A stretch of DNA of 9,601 bases from Candidatus Zhuqueibacterota bacterium 4484_87 (GTDB taxonomy: Bacteria > Zhuqueibacterota > Zhuqueibacteria > Thermofontimicrobiales > Thermofontimicrobiaceae). The DNA is taken from assembly GCA_002085355.1 (NCBI GenBank), contig NATN01000068.1, positions 1 through 9,601 of the forward strand, written 5' to 3'. This document shows positions 1 to 7,026 of the stretch, in pieces; position 1 is the first letter of the stretch, and the number at the start of each line of letters is the position of its first letter. The notes below the pieces were generated by a model. It saw only the letters and a list, made by a program, of their open reading frames with translations. It did no database searches and had not been told where the DNA came from. Both the position numbers and the translations under genes were made by a program.

Positions 1-1786
1 AAGCACGATAGTCAGCGCCTTCCAAATCATTAGTTCCGAAAGCGTTCCAGGCAGATGGGCGAAAAATTCGCGTTTCATCAACATTGTGCATATTCACAGG
101 AATCCGGAGCATGGAAGCCAGAGTGATTAAAAGATCCCCGATGTGTCCGTAGCTGATGGCTCCGTGATTTGCGCCCCAATTTGCCATAACGGAGTAAACA
201 TCTCTGAAAGCGGTTTTCCCGGTCAATTTTGGTACAAACCATGTCGTGGGCCACGTCGGACTGGTGCGGCGATTCAAAATTTCGTGAACATCGTCAGGCA
301 GCGAAACTGTGTAACCTTCGGCAATTTGCAACACGGGCCCAAGTCCTTTTATCAAATTAATGCGCGACATAGTTACTGGCATGTCCCCTTGCGTCAAGAA
401 TTGCGTGGAAAATCCGCCGCCGCGAAAATATTCTAATTCCGCCGGGCACCATCGCGTCGCATCAAGGCACTTCCCGGCCTCTTCCGGCACAATTTCCCAG
501 AACGGCTTCATTGCCGGCTTTCCGTTCAGCGTCTGTTGGCCTGTCCCATCCAGCGCTGTGGGGCCAGAATTAATTAAATGAATAATTCCATTTTTTGCCA
601 TTCCTGAAAGCTCTTTTCCTGTCACCCTCTTGACTGCTTCCGGGCTCCAGTAGGTTCGAACGTCTGAAAAAATCTGCGCCGTATTAGTGAGTAAATGACC
701 GAACAGCATGGAAATTCCGTTGAGCGAGTCATTTTCAGTCGCAACTATGTAAGGTTCGCGAATGCCGTTCCAATCAAATGAAGAATTTAAAATTGCTTCT
801 AAAAAATCGCCATTGGGAAAATGATCCGTCCATTGGCGTTGTCCCTGAAATCCGGCGACAATAGCATTGTGTCCCAGAGCCTCCTCTCCAAAGCCTTTTT
901 CTGCTAATTTCTCATTCCCGATCATCAAATCGCGCATAATCAGCGCCATTTTCACGGACATTTCCCATTCCATGTCTTTTCTCTCGCGGGATCGCCGCTT
1001 TTCCGGTGGGTTCGGATCTTCCCCTTCGGCGCAATTGTTTTTCACCCATTTGAGAGCGCGCTCAAATTCTTCATGGTCGAAAATATTTTCTTCCATGCGG
1101 CGTACTAATTCAACCATATCGACCACTTCTGTGCGCATGCCCAGATAGTCCAGTAAAAAATTCTGATCCACAATGGAACCAGCAATTCCCATGGAAACGC
1201 CACCCACTGACAGGTATGATTTTCCGCGCATTTCCGCAACAGCCAGACCAGCCCGGGCAAAACGTAACAATTTTTCCTTCACGTCATCGGGAATACCATT
1301 GTCGTCGCGATCCTGAACATCTCTACCGTAGATACTAAAGGCAGGCAATCCCTTCTGGCTATATCCTGCCAGAGCAGCTGCTAAATAGACTGCGCCAGGC
1401 CTCTCTGTGCCGTTAAACCCCCAAACAGCCTTGGGAATAAGCGGATCTGTGTCCATGACTTCTGTCCCGTAACACCAGCACGGCGTCACAGTGAGCGAAA
1501 CGCCGACATTTTCTCTGGCAAACTTTTCTGCGCAATCAGCCGCTTCGGCAACGCCTCCGATGCAGGTATCTGCGATCACGCATTCAACTGACAAACCGTT
1601 GGCATGCTTCAAATTTGCGGAAAGAAATTCAGCGGCTTTTTTCGCCATGTTCATAGTTTGTTCTTCCAGCGATTCTCTCACACCTTTTCTTCTGCCGTCA
1701 ATAACAGGTCTGATGCCAATTTTGGGCAGCGAGCCCCTTAATCGTTTGTGTGGTGGATTTTGCCTTAAGGAAGGAATATCAGCCAT
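1..1786 (-). CDS. fucI: L-fucose isomerase, 3' end cut by the window edge
   Basis: This is a Mn2+-dependent ketol isomerase that converts L-fucose to L-fuculose (D-arabinose to D-ribulose is a usual side activity) in the cytoplasm. The frame is open for 595 codons from an ATG at 1786 and aligns with my memory of the 591-residue E. coli FucI almost throughout. Landmarks are LPKIGIRPVIDGRR near residue 20, TPCWCYG, WGFNGTERPGAVYL, GGVSMGIAGSIVD, VATENDSLNG, SDVRTYWSPEA, WPTTWF, SVMANWGANHG and HNVDETRIFRPSAWNAFG. The E. coli metal ligands E337, D361 and H528 match the Glu of ATEND, the Asp of SDVRTY and the His of WGANHG, near residues 351, 375 and 542. About ten C-terminal residues lie outside the window. 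The start gives a 14-residue N-terminal extension over E. coli; no ATG, GTG or TTG lies in frame between it and the conserved region. A weak ribosome site (GGGA) lies upstream. It is the last gene of the series, 158 bases after the kinase. Confidence 0.96.
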   Translation of the reverse strand, partial: MADIPSLRQNPPHKRLRGSLPKIGIRPVIDGRRKGVRESLEEQTMNMAKKAAEFLSANLKHANGLSVECVIADTCIGGVAEAADCAEKFARENVGVSLTVTPCWCYGTEVMDTDPLIPKAVWGFNGTERPGAVYLAAALAGYSQKGLPAFSIYGRDVQDRDDNGIPDDVKEKLLRFARAGLAVAEMRGKSYLSVGGVSMGIAGSIVDQNFLLDYLGMRTEVVDMVELVRRMEENIFDHEEFERALKWVKNNCAEGEDPNPPEKRRSRERKDMEWEMSVKMALIMRDLMIGNEKLAEKGFGEEALGHNAIVAGFQGQRQWTDHFPNGDFLEAILNSSFDWNGIREPYIVATENDSLNGISMLFGHLLTNTAQIFSDVRTYWSPEAVKRVTGKELSGMAKNGIIHLINSGPTALDGTGQQTLNGKPAMKPFWEIVPEEAGKCLDATRWCPAELEYFRGGGFSTQFLTQGDMPVTMSRINLIKGLGPVLQIAEGYTVSLPDDVHEILNRRTSPTWPTTWFVPKLTGKTAFRDVYSVMANWGANHGAISYGHIGDLLITLASMLRIPVNMHNVDETRIFRPSAWNAFGTNDLEGADYRA

Positions 1787-1944
1787 TTCCAGTCCCTTTC
1801 TTTTGATTTGCAGTGGAAAAATAAAAAGAAATGAGTCCCGATTATCAAATGATATTACATTGCCCGAGGATAAAAACAAAGTTGTGAATCATTGCAATTA
1901 ATACAGAGTTATTTGCCGATCATTGAAAATCGTAGTGATGTTGC
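1787..1944. other. Longest intergenic gap, between kinase and fucI genes
   Basis: This 158-base AT-rich stretch is the only gap over 100 bases in the window. I found no convincing open frame and no clear stem-loop followed by a T run, so I do not call a terminator. A possible promoter for fucI is listed separately. The gap suggests fucI may be partly uncoupled from the shell operon. Confidence 0.6.
1852..1879 (-). promoter_or_regulatory. Possible sigma70-like promoter ahead of fucI
   Basis: On the minus strand TTGTTT (1879-1874) is followed after 16 bases by TAATAT (1857-1852), about 66 bases before the fucI start codon. The match is reasonable, but the region is AT-rich and such matches arise by chance. 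A weak call from sequence alone. Confidence 0.27.
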
Positions 1945-3135
1945 TCATTGCCGAGATCTATTTTCCAGAAATTCTTTCACCGACCGCGCCACAATCAGTT
2001 CTTCATTTGTCGGCACAGCTAATATTTTAATTCTTGATGTTTTGTCCGAAATAACGCCTTCACTGGTGATGGCTTCGTTTTTTTCAGAATTCAAAACTAT
2101 TCCAAGATTTTCCATACCAGACAAAATTCTACTGCGCATTGTCGGCGAATTTTGCCCCAGACCACCGGTAAAAACGATGAAATCAGCGCCGTTCAAAATC
2201 GCAAGATATTCACCAATGTAGCGCTTGACATAATAGGCAAAAGTATCGAAAGCAAATTTTGCGCGGTCATTACCTTCGAGCATGGCTTTTTCAATGTCGC
2301 GAAAATCACCGCTGATGCCGGAAATCCCTTTTACGCCGCCATTGGAAATCAACATTTTTCGTGCTTCTTCGATGGTCAAATTTTCTTTTTCCATCAAATA
2401 GAGCAAGCCAAAAGAATCCAGATCACCAACGCGAGTCGCGTTCAATAAGCCACTTTGCGGGCTCATTCCCATGGATGTGTCCACTGAAATGCCATTTTTT
2501 ATGGCACACACCGAGGAACTGCCGCCAAGATGGCAGGAGATGATTCTCAAGTTTTTTGTCTGATTCGCATATTTTTCTTTGACATATTCCGAAATGAAGC
2601 GGTGGGAAGCGCCGTGAAAGCCATATTTTCGAATACCATATTTTTCAAAAAATTCAAACGGAATGCCGTAAAGGAAGGCTTCCGCCGGGATTTGCGAATG
2701 AAAGGAAGTTTCAAATAATCCGATTAAAGGAACGTCCTGATTCAATTCCTTGAACGTTTGAATTGCAGTCAGATAAATCTGATTGTGAACCGGTGCCAAT
2801 GGCAGATATTCGCGCATGGCTTTGAGAACATCATCAGTCAGTTCCACGCAGCCGGAAATTCCCTTTGCGAGCACAACTTTAAATCCCACAGCAGCAACGT
2901 CGCGAAAGTCTATCTTTTTTGCCAACGAATCCAGGGTTAATTTTATTGCAGTCTGATAGTTGGGAATTGGGATGAACGTTTCACGTTCAGTCTCGCCGGA
3001 AAATCCGTTGCGAAAAATTCCTTCCGAATCTCCGATGCGCTCAACAGCAGCATGGAACAGAGATTTCCCGCTATCCATGTCCATAAGTTTGCATTTATAG
3101 GATGTACTTCCAGGATTGGCAATTAAAATTTTCAC
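1945..3135 (-). CDS. Acetate-kinase-family short-chain acid kinase with altered active site
   Basis: A 396-residue ASKHA-fold carboxylate kinase of acetate kinase length, inferred to make ATP from an acyl phosphate (acetyl, propionyl or lactyl) as the last step of the pathway. Family features present are the N-terminal phosphate loop NPGSTS (7-12), PLAPVHN (112-118), YGFHGASH (171-178), VDTSMGM, the ATR arginine (235), GISGISGDFRD, VFTGGLGQN and PTNEEL near the C-terminus. Several positions invariant in typical AckA differ: GHRVVHGG reads GFKVVLAKG (84-92), so His-Arg becomes Phe85-Lys86; the catalytic Asp of the FDTAFH motif is Glu142 (FETSFH); and HLGNG reads HLGGS (202-206). The NPGSTS loop recalls butyrate kinases, but length and the remaining motifs fit AckA. 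The start is GTG at 3135, the only start codon in frame after the aldolase stop, and it places KILIANPGS exactly where AckA begins. It lies 12 bases after the aldolase gene. Substrate is uncertain, so no symbol is given. Confidence 0.9.
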   Translation of the reverse strand: MKILIANPGSTSYKCKLMDMDSGKSLFHAAVERIGDSEGIFRNGFSGETERETFIPIPNYQTAIKLTLDSLAKKIDFRDVAAVGFKVVLAKGISGCVELTDDVLKAMREYLPLAPVHNQIYLTAIQTFKELNQDVPLIGLFETSFHSQIPAEAFLYGIPFEFFEKYGIRKYGFHGASHRFISEYVKEKYANQTKNLRIISCHLGGSSSVCAIKNGISVDTSMGMSPQSGLLNATRVGDLDSFGLLYLMEKENLTIEEARKMLISNGGVKGISGISGDFRDIEKAMLEGNDRAKFAFDTFAYYVKRYIGEYLAILNGADFIVFTGGLGQNSPTMRSRILSGMENLGIVLNSEKNEAITSEGVISDKTSRIKILAVPTNEELIVARSVKEFLENRSRQ

Positions 3136-3147
3136 CTTCTGCCCCGC

Positions 3148-3942
3148 CTATTTCAACTGGTTCAAACGCTCGATAACTTTTTTGGTAATTTCCTCAACCT
3201 GAATATTCTCCGCTGTTATCGCATCAGGTTTCTGATTCGTTGAACAGCTACCATTTGTCACGCAATCCGTGACTCTCCCCTGAATATTCAGCTTGTCGCG
3301 TATTTCCATCAATTTTTCTACTTGATCAGGCGGAATCATATTGACATTCCCCAGCCCGATAGAAAGATAGACGATATGTGCTGAGTGCTCCAGCGTTTCC
3401 ATTTTATGATATGCGCTAATTAAATCCTGACCAAATGTCAAAGCGCCGTGATTCGCCAGAAGAACAGCGTCGGATTTTTGCAAAAAAGGTTTTATCGAAT
3501 CAGGAATTTCCATGGTTGAAGGCGTTCCGTAAGGGGCAATGGGAACCGCGCCCAATGTCAGAACCGCTTCCGGTAACACGCATTTATCAAGCGGAATTCC
3601 GGCGACAGCGAAACTGGTGCAGTACGGCGGATGCGCGTGAATGACCGAACGGATATCTTCGCGCTGTTTGTAAACTTCAATGTGCATTTTCACCTCGCTC
3701 GAAGGACGATATTTCTCGCTGCGCGTAAGCACTTTCCCGTCCATGGTCATTTTGATGATCATATCCTGCGTCATAAATCCCTTGCTCACGCCCGTAGGAG
3801 TTGTCAACAGTTCATTGTCACTGATGCGCACAGAAATATTTCCGTCATTCGCTGCCACATACCCGCGCGTCCAGATTCGCCTGCCAATTTCAATGATCAT
3901 CTTTTTTAATTCAAATTCGCTATTCATGCTATATGTATTCAT
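3148..3942 (-). CDS. Class II aldolase (fuculose/rhamnulose-1-phosphate type) with C-terminal encapsulation-type tail
   Basis: A zinc-dependent class II aldolase/adducin-family enzyme, inferred to split L-fuculose-1-phosphate (or L-rhamnulose-1-phosphate) into dihydroxyacetone phosphate and L-lactaldehyde. Numbered from the ATG at 3942 (264 residues), the family sequence runs from about 8 to 215: GNISVR near 34-39, the Glu of PSSEVKMH (83), the zinc histidines of HAHPP (102 and 104), and NHGALTFG with the third histidine (165). E. coli FucA is about 215 residues; the surplus here is a linker with two cysteines (about 220-243) and a final amphipathic helix, NIQVEEITKKVIERLNQLK. Such linker-plus-helix tails target cargo to BMC lumens. 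An extra TTG codon at 3945 is in frame, but the Shine-Dalgarno site is better spaced for ATG 3942. It follows the PduT-like gene by 50 bases. Fuculose versus rhamnulose preference cannot be read from sequence; the adjacent fucI favours fuculose. Confidence 0.93.
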   Translation of the reverse strand: MNTYSMNSEFELKKMIIEIGRRIWTRGYVAANDGNISVRISDNELLTTPTGVSKGFMTQDMIIKMTMDGKVLTRSEKYRPSSEVKMHIEVYKQREDIRSVIHAHPPYCTSFAVAGIPLDKCVLPEAVLTLGAVPIAPYGTPSTMEIPDSIKPFLQKSDAVLLANHGALTFGQDLISAYHKMETLEHSAHIVYLSIGLGNVNMIPPDQVEKLMEIRDKLNIQGRVTDCVTNGSCSTNQKPDAITAENIQVEEITKKVIERLNQLK

Positions 3943-3948
3943 CAAATT

Positions 3949-3954
3949 CCCTCC
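3949..3954 (-). promoter_or_regulatory. Strong Shine-Dalgarno site of the aldolase gene
   Basis: GGAGGG on the minus strand ends six bases before the ATG at 3942 but only three before the in-frame TTG at 3945. The spacing decides for the ATG and removes one residue from the longest possible reading. Confidence 0.75.
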
Positions 3955-3992
3955 AAATCTTTCAAATTTATCCTAAAATTCATGCTTCGGTT

Positions 3993-4553
3993 TTAAAGCA
4001 AATCACGCAAAACATCTTCGTGCGGCTGGGTGATGAGCGTATGCCCTGCCAACATTCCTTCTTCTTGCAAGTAATCAATCGCGGGAATCAACGCCGATTT
4101 CAGCGCATCAATATTTCCGGTGAGCACAACTAATCCTTTTCCACCAATGGCCATGGCAACATGAATCCTCATAATTTCAATTTCCGCCTCTTTTACAGCC
4201 AAGTCCGCAGCACGAATAGCTGCAGCCACAGAAAAAGTTTCGATGACAGCCAAACTATCCACTTCATTGCTATCTAAAGTCGTAGAGCCAACAATTGCCG
4301 GGAAAATTTTCTCATCCACATTGGGTACCAGCGTTGCATTTACTATTGCGAAAGCGCCGGTTTCGCGAGCCATTGCCAGACTTGTCTCTACATCGGAAAT
4401 TGCACCTTTAACGATAATGAGATATTTCCCGGAACAAATAGTGCGGGCGATGATTTTCTCAACTAACGCCGATTTCAAAATTTGATCTTGAACTTCGTAT
4501 CCTTTGAAAATACTGGCTAATTCAATGATACCAATGGTATATCGCGAACTCAT
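3993..4553 (-). CDS. pduT: PduT-like tandem-domain BMC shell protein (BMC-T) with Fe-S pore cysteine
   Basis: A trimeric shell protein made of two fused BMC domains (about residues 5-85 and 98-182; 186 residues against about 184 in Salmonella PduT). Domain 1 has GIIELASIFKGYEV and the pore segment TICSGKY, whose Cys40 matches the cysteine of PduT TICPGK that binds a [4Fe-4S] cluster at the three-fold pore. Domain 2 has LAVIETFSVAAAIRAADLAVK, IGGKGLVVLTG and the typical ending QPHEDVLRDLL. Inferred role: carry electrons across the shell between PduS in the lumen and an external partner. The gene overlaps the PduS-like gene by four bases (ATGA), which points to coupled translation and a matched pair. 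The symbol rests on the full-length resemblance to PduT, not on a propanediol pathway. Confidence 0.93.
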   Translation of the reverse strand: MSSRYTIGIIELASIFKGYEVQDQILKSALVEKIIARTICSGKYLIIVKGAISDVETSLAMARETGAFAIVNATLVPNVDEKIFPAIVGSTTLDSNEVDSLAVIETFSVAAAIRAADLAVKEAEIEIMRIHVAMAIGGKGLVVLTGNIDALKSALIPAIDYLQEEGMLAGHTLITQPHEDVLRDLL

Positions 4554-5854
4554 GCAATCCTCTCGATAACTATTTCATTTTCATTTATTTGCACGACTTT
4601 CCCATCAATTGAAGCATGGACGTGGGCTGATACTGATTCTTTTCCTTCTGCGATCAAGTCATATTTATTTACAACATCTCCGACATTGACAATGGGCACC
4701 GCCGGAGCGCCAATGTGCTGCTTCAGAGGTAATTTTACTTGTGGTGGCTCTAATTTTAAATTTTCCAACGGTGCATGGTCAGTAAATTTTAGCACATCCA
4801 GCCTCTGCATCAGTTTTTTCGTCGGTACTTTTCGAAAATTTTCCAGTGGATGCGGTTTCACAGGCAAACCTTCCCAATGGTTGTCTGATGCCAGAGAAAT
4901 TCGTTTTTCAATCACTGTGGCGCCTCGTGGATCAAGACCTTCAGGACACGAATACATTGTACATAAATTGCATTCGCAGCAAAACTCATTACCTTGATGG
5001 ACTAATTTCAAATCTTCTCGCGAAAACATGATATTGCGCATGGCAGTTTCCGGACGCACCGGTTGTCCCAATAAATACCGTGGACAAAGGTCTGTGCAAA
5101 AGGAACACTGATCGCAACTGGCTTTGGCGATGCGAACAGTTTTCTCAGGTTGAGAAAATCTTTCATAAACAGTTGCGCAATAGTGATCAACTGGCAAAAC
5201 AATCAACCCGCCAGTGGTTTTTGCGACAACAGTTTTCAGATCGCGAACGACTTCTCCCATCATTAGCCCGCCAGATCGAACAATGTAGTGTGGCGTTTGT
5301 ATTTGAAAATGGGCTAAAATTTCCTCGTAGCTTGTGCCGATCGGGGCTTTGACAGTCAGCGGCTTTTCTACGGCGCCGGCAACTGTGAAAAATTTCTCGA
5401 CAGTCGGTTTCTCGGCAGCAATGTTAAAAACAGTCTCTACATTTTGTACCAGACAGCCAACAGAAATCGGCAATTGTCCTGGCTGAATCACCCGACCCGT
5501 TGTCAAATAAACCAATGTGACTTCGTCTCCGGCAGGGTAAAAATCTCCGATTTTGGCAATTTCCATCGGTGGACTGATGAGTTTTTCCAGAATTGAAATA
5601 ACATCTTTATGCTTCGCCTTAATGCCGATGATTCCCTTGCTGGCACCGGTCATTTCAAGTATTGACCGGAAACCTTCGACAACCTGCTCGGGAAAATTTA
5701 ACAGAATTTGCTCATCTTTGTGCAGCAGGGGTTCGCATTCTGCTGCATTCAAAATGACTATTTCCGGATTCGATTGCAATTTCACGTGTGTGGGGAAACC
5801 AGCACCTCCGGCGCCAACAACACCTTTTGCCCTGACTGCTTCTGCGTTCATCAT
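4550..5854 (-). CDS. pduS: PduS-like RnfC-family flavo/iron-sulfur oxidoreductase
   Basis: This belongs to the RnfC/NuoF-like family. In Pdu compartments PduS is an FMN and two-[4Fe-4S] protein linked to cobalamin reduction and to PduT. Order seen over 434 residues: the glycine-rich GVVGAGGAGFPTHVKL near 11-26 and the NAAECEPLLHKDE segment (36-48) typical of the NADH/FMN-binding fold; an SLBB-like region about 150-215; a first cluster CxxCxxCxxxC (C247, C250, C253, C257); a second cluster (C292, C295, C298, C303); and a C-terminal beta-rich domain with VNVGDVVNKYDLIAEG and VHASIDGKVV, as in Rnf and biotinyl-like folds. Salmonella PduS is about 451 residues. Both ends overlap neighbours by four bases (BMC-P upstream, PduT-like downstream). 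As no B12 enzyme is seen in the window, I infer a role in NADH reoxidation or electron export rather than cobalamin reduction. Two adjacent ATG codons (5854, 5851) could start it. Confidence 0.92.
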   Translation of the reverse strand: MMNAEAVRAKGVVGAGGAGFPTHVKLQSNPEIVILNAAECEPLLHKDEQILLNFPEQVVEGFRSILEMTGASKGIIGIKAKHKDVISILEKLISPPMEIAKIGDFYPAGDEVTLVYLTTGRVIQPGQLPISVGCLVQNVETVFNIAAEKPTVEKFFTVAGAVEKPLTVKAPIGTSYEEILAHFQIQTPHYIVRSGGLMMGEVVRDLKTVVAKTTGGLIVLPVDHYCATVYERFSQPEKTVRIAKASCDQCSFCTDLCPRYLLGQPVRPETAMRNIMFSREDLKLVHQGNEFCCECNLCTMYSCPEGLDPRGATVIEKRISLASDNHWEGLPVKPHPLENFRKVPTKKLMQRLDVLKFTDHAPLENLKLEPPQVKLPLKQHIGAPAVPIVNVGDVVNKYDLIAEGKESVSAHVHASIDGKVVQINENEIVIERIA

Positions 5855-6129
5855 TCAATATCCCGATAATCTATCTCATCAACAATCGCCATAATCAACG
5901 TGCGGATCGGCGCGAGTTCTAATTTAAAAACTTCCTTTGCCACACCAGGCGCACCGCCGCAAACTACAATATCACCAACGTCGCAGCCAACGTAATCCAT
6001 CGCCACCCATGTTGAGCCAAATTCTGAACCATCCGGTTTTACCGGCTGCACAACGAAAACACGCTTTTCTTGATATGCCGGATGTTTTTCCGTGGCAGTT
6101 ACTCGATATTTTACTTTTGCCAGAAACAT
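5851..6129 (-). CDS. BMC-P pentameric vertex protein (EutN/CcmL family), divergent
   Basis: A 92-residue EutN/CcmL-family protein; such pentamers cap the vertices of the icosahedral shell. Family signs are the start FLAKVKYRVTAT, RVFVVQPVKPDG, the mid-protein GDIVV and the hydrophobic MAIVDEID near the end. The loop after GDIVV, usually close to GSSAR, reads CGGAPGVAKE, and there are two cysteines (VGC and VVC), so this is the most divergent of the BMC-P copies. AGGA lies about seven bases before the ATG. Its stop overlaps the PduS-like start, the only shell pentamer here directly coupled to the redox genes. Confidence 0.9.
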   Translation of the reverse strand: MFLAKVKYRVTATEKHPAYQEKRVFVVQPVKPDGSEFGSTWVAMDYVGCDVGDIVVCGGAPGVAKEVFKLELAPIRTLIMAIVDEIDYRDIE

Positions 6130-6142
6130 TCAATTTCCTAAA

Positions 6143-6406
6143 TTAATCAATCGCGTCCACAAGTTCAACTACAGAAGCATTCACCGGCGCAAATCCTGAA
6201 TCAAACGCCTGAGTCGCGTCAGTACTGGTAACATAAATTACCACATCGCCGACTCCCGCCAAATTTTTCGGATCAGCAACAACGAGAGGCTTTCCCTGTT
6301 CTTTCCCTTCTGCGGACATAGGCTGAATTACATGCAACCGACAGCCTCGGAGACTATCCACTTTGCGATCAGCCCAGACATTTCCGATTACTTTTCCAAT
6401 TTTCAT
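6143..6406 (-). CDS. BMC-P pentameric vertex protein (EutN/CcmL family)
   Basis: An 87-residue EutN/CcmL protein with IGKVIGNVWADRKVDSLRG, CRLHVIQPM, LVVADPKNLAGVGDVVIYV and the C-terminal VVELVDAID. The VDSLRGCRL segment is typical of EutN-type pentamers. The start ATG at 6406 lacks a clear Shine-Dalgarno site: only a weak purine stretch containing the previous gene's stop lies upstream, 14 bases from that gene's end, so translation may depend on coupling. It forms one of three adjacent pentamer genes, each different in sequence. Confidence 0.93.
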   Translation of the reverse strand: MKIGKVIGNVWADRKVDSLRGCRLHVIQPMSAEGKEQGKPLVVADPKNLAGVGDVVIYVTSTDATQAFDSGFAPVNASVVELVDAID

Positions 6407-6420
6407 ATTTTTTTTAGCTA

Positions 6421-6690
6421 TTATTCCACAATTTGCACGTCATCGATTATCGCCATCACAACGGCATCAATGGGCGCGTTACGGGTCATTTCAGTCATTC
6501 TCGCTGATGAGCCGTAAGAAAGCAAAACAAAATCTCCTTCACCGGCCTGCACTGCATCGACTGCGACGTGATACGTGTCCAGCGGTCTTCCGTGATGATC
6601 AACCTCTTTGCACAAAAGCAATTTCATGCCATAGAGATTTTCATCCTTTTGCGTGGCAACAACACTGCCAACCACTTTTGCGAAAATCAT
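6421..6690 (-). CDS. BMC-P pentameric vertex protein (EutN/CcmL family), canonical form
   Basis: An 89-residue EutN/CcmL protein and the most canonical pentamer of the set: IFAKVVGSVVATQKDENLYG, KLLLCKEV, VAVDAVQAGEGDFVLLSYGSSARMTEMT and VVMAIIDDVQ. The GSSAR and MT motifs match the standard CcmL/EutN signature. GGAG lies seven bases before the ATG. It follows the nearest BMC-H gene by 17 bases. Confidence 0.95.
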   Translation of the reverse strand: MIFAKVVGSVVATQKDENLYGMKLLLCKEVDHHGRPLDTYHVAVDAVQAGEGDFVLLSYGSSARMTEMTRNAPIDAVVMAIIDDVQIVE

Positions 6691-6707
6691 GCTGTCTCCG
6701 ATTCCAA

Positions 6708-6983
6708 CTATTTGTTAAATGTCGTTCTCAATTCACCCACGGGGCGGGGAATGACTGTGTCCGAAATTACTTCTCCGACGCGTGTTGCCGCACTTCTCGC
6801 CGCTTCAATAGCAGATCTCACTGCAGCAACTTCGCCCTCAATAACCAAAGAAACAATGCCGCTGCCAAGCTGGCGCCATTCCACAACCTCGACATTAGCA
6901 GCCTTAACTGCTGCATCCGCCCCTTCAATCAGCGGGGTAAATCCTTTGGTTTCCAGAATACCAATTGATTTAATTTCAGCCAT
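6708..6983 (-). CDS. BMC-H hexameric shell protein with GSG pore
   Basis: A 91-residue single Pf00936-type BMC domain, forming hexamers that tile the shell facets. Features: SIGILETKGFTPLIEGADAA (6-25), VKAANVEVVEW, the pore loop RQLGSG (37-42), LVIEGEVAAVRSAIEAA and the C-terminal VIPRPVGEL. A strong GAGGAG ribosome site (6990-6995) precedes the ATG. It is placed after the aldehyde dehydrogenase, apart from the other two BMC-H genes, and its pore sequence differs from theirs (GSG against GGG), which suggests a separate permeability. Confidence 0.95.
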   Translation of the reverse strand: MAEIKSIGILETKGFTPLIEGADAAVKAANVEVVEWRQLGSGIVSLVIEGEVAAVRSAIEAARSAATRVGEVISDTVIPRPVGELRTTFNK

Positions 6984-7026
6984 TTTTAACTCCTCTATTT
7001 GAAAATTCTCAATTCTTTAGCTTATT

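Noticed and set aside
1787..1944. A Rho-independent terminator between the kinase and fucI genes.
   Set aside because: There are T-rich runs on the minus strand but no adjacent GC-rich hairpin that I could find by eye.
143..2221. Several plus-strand open frames of 60-136 codons across the fucI and kinase region.
   Set aside because: They lie opposite strongly conserved minus-strand genes, resemble no protein family, and show low-complexity translations typical of antisense shadows.
1945..3135. Butyrate kinase as the identity of the carboxylate kinase, because of the NPGSTS loop.
   Set aside because: The 396-residue length, PLAPVHN, YGFHGASH, VDTSMGM, GISGISGDFRD and TNEE motifs follow acetate kinase; the loop alone is not decisive.
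3135..3150. The aldolase TAG stop and the kinase GTG start are in the same frame with only four sense codons between, so readthrough would give an aldolase-kinase fusion.
   Set aside because: Both proteins have complete family ends, and the kinase start falls exactly at the normal AckA N-terminus. Nothing around the TAG suggests programmed readthrough.
6363..7002. Plus-strand open frames of 201 and 144 codons over the BMC-P and BMC-H genes.
   Set aside because: They run antisense across several separate, well-supported shell genes, and their translations look like no known protein.
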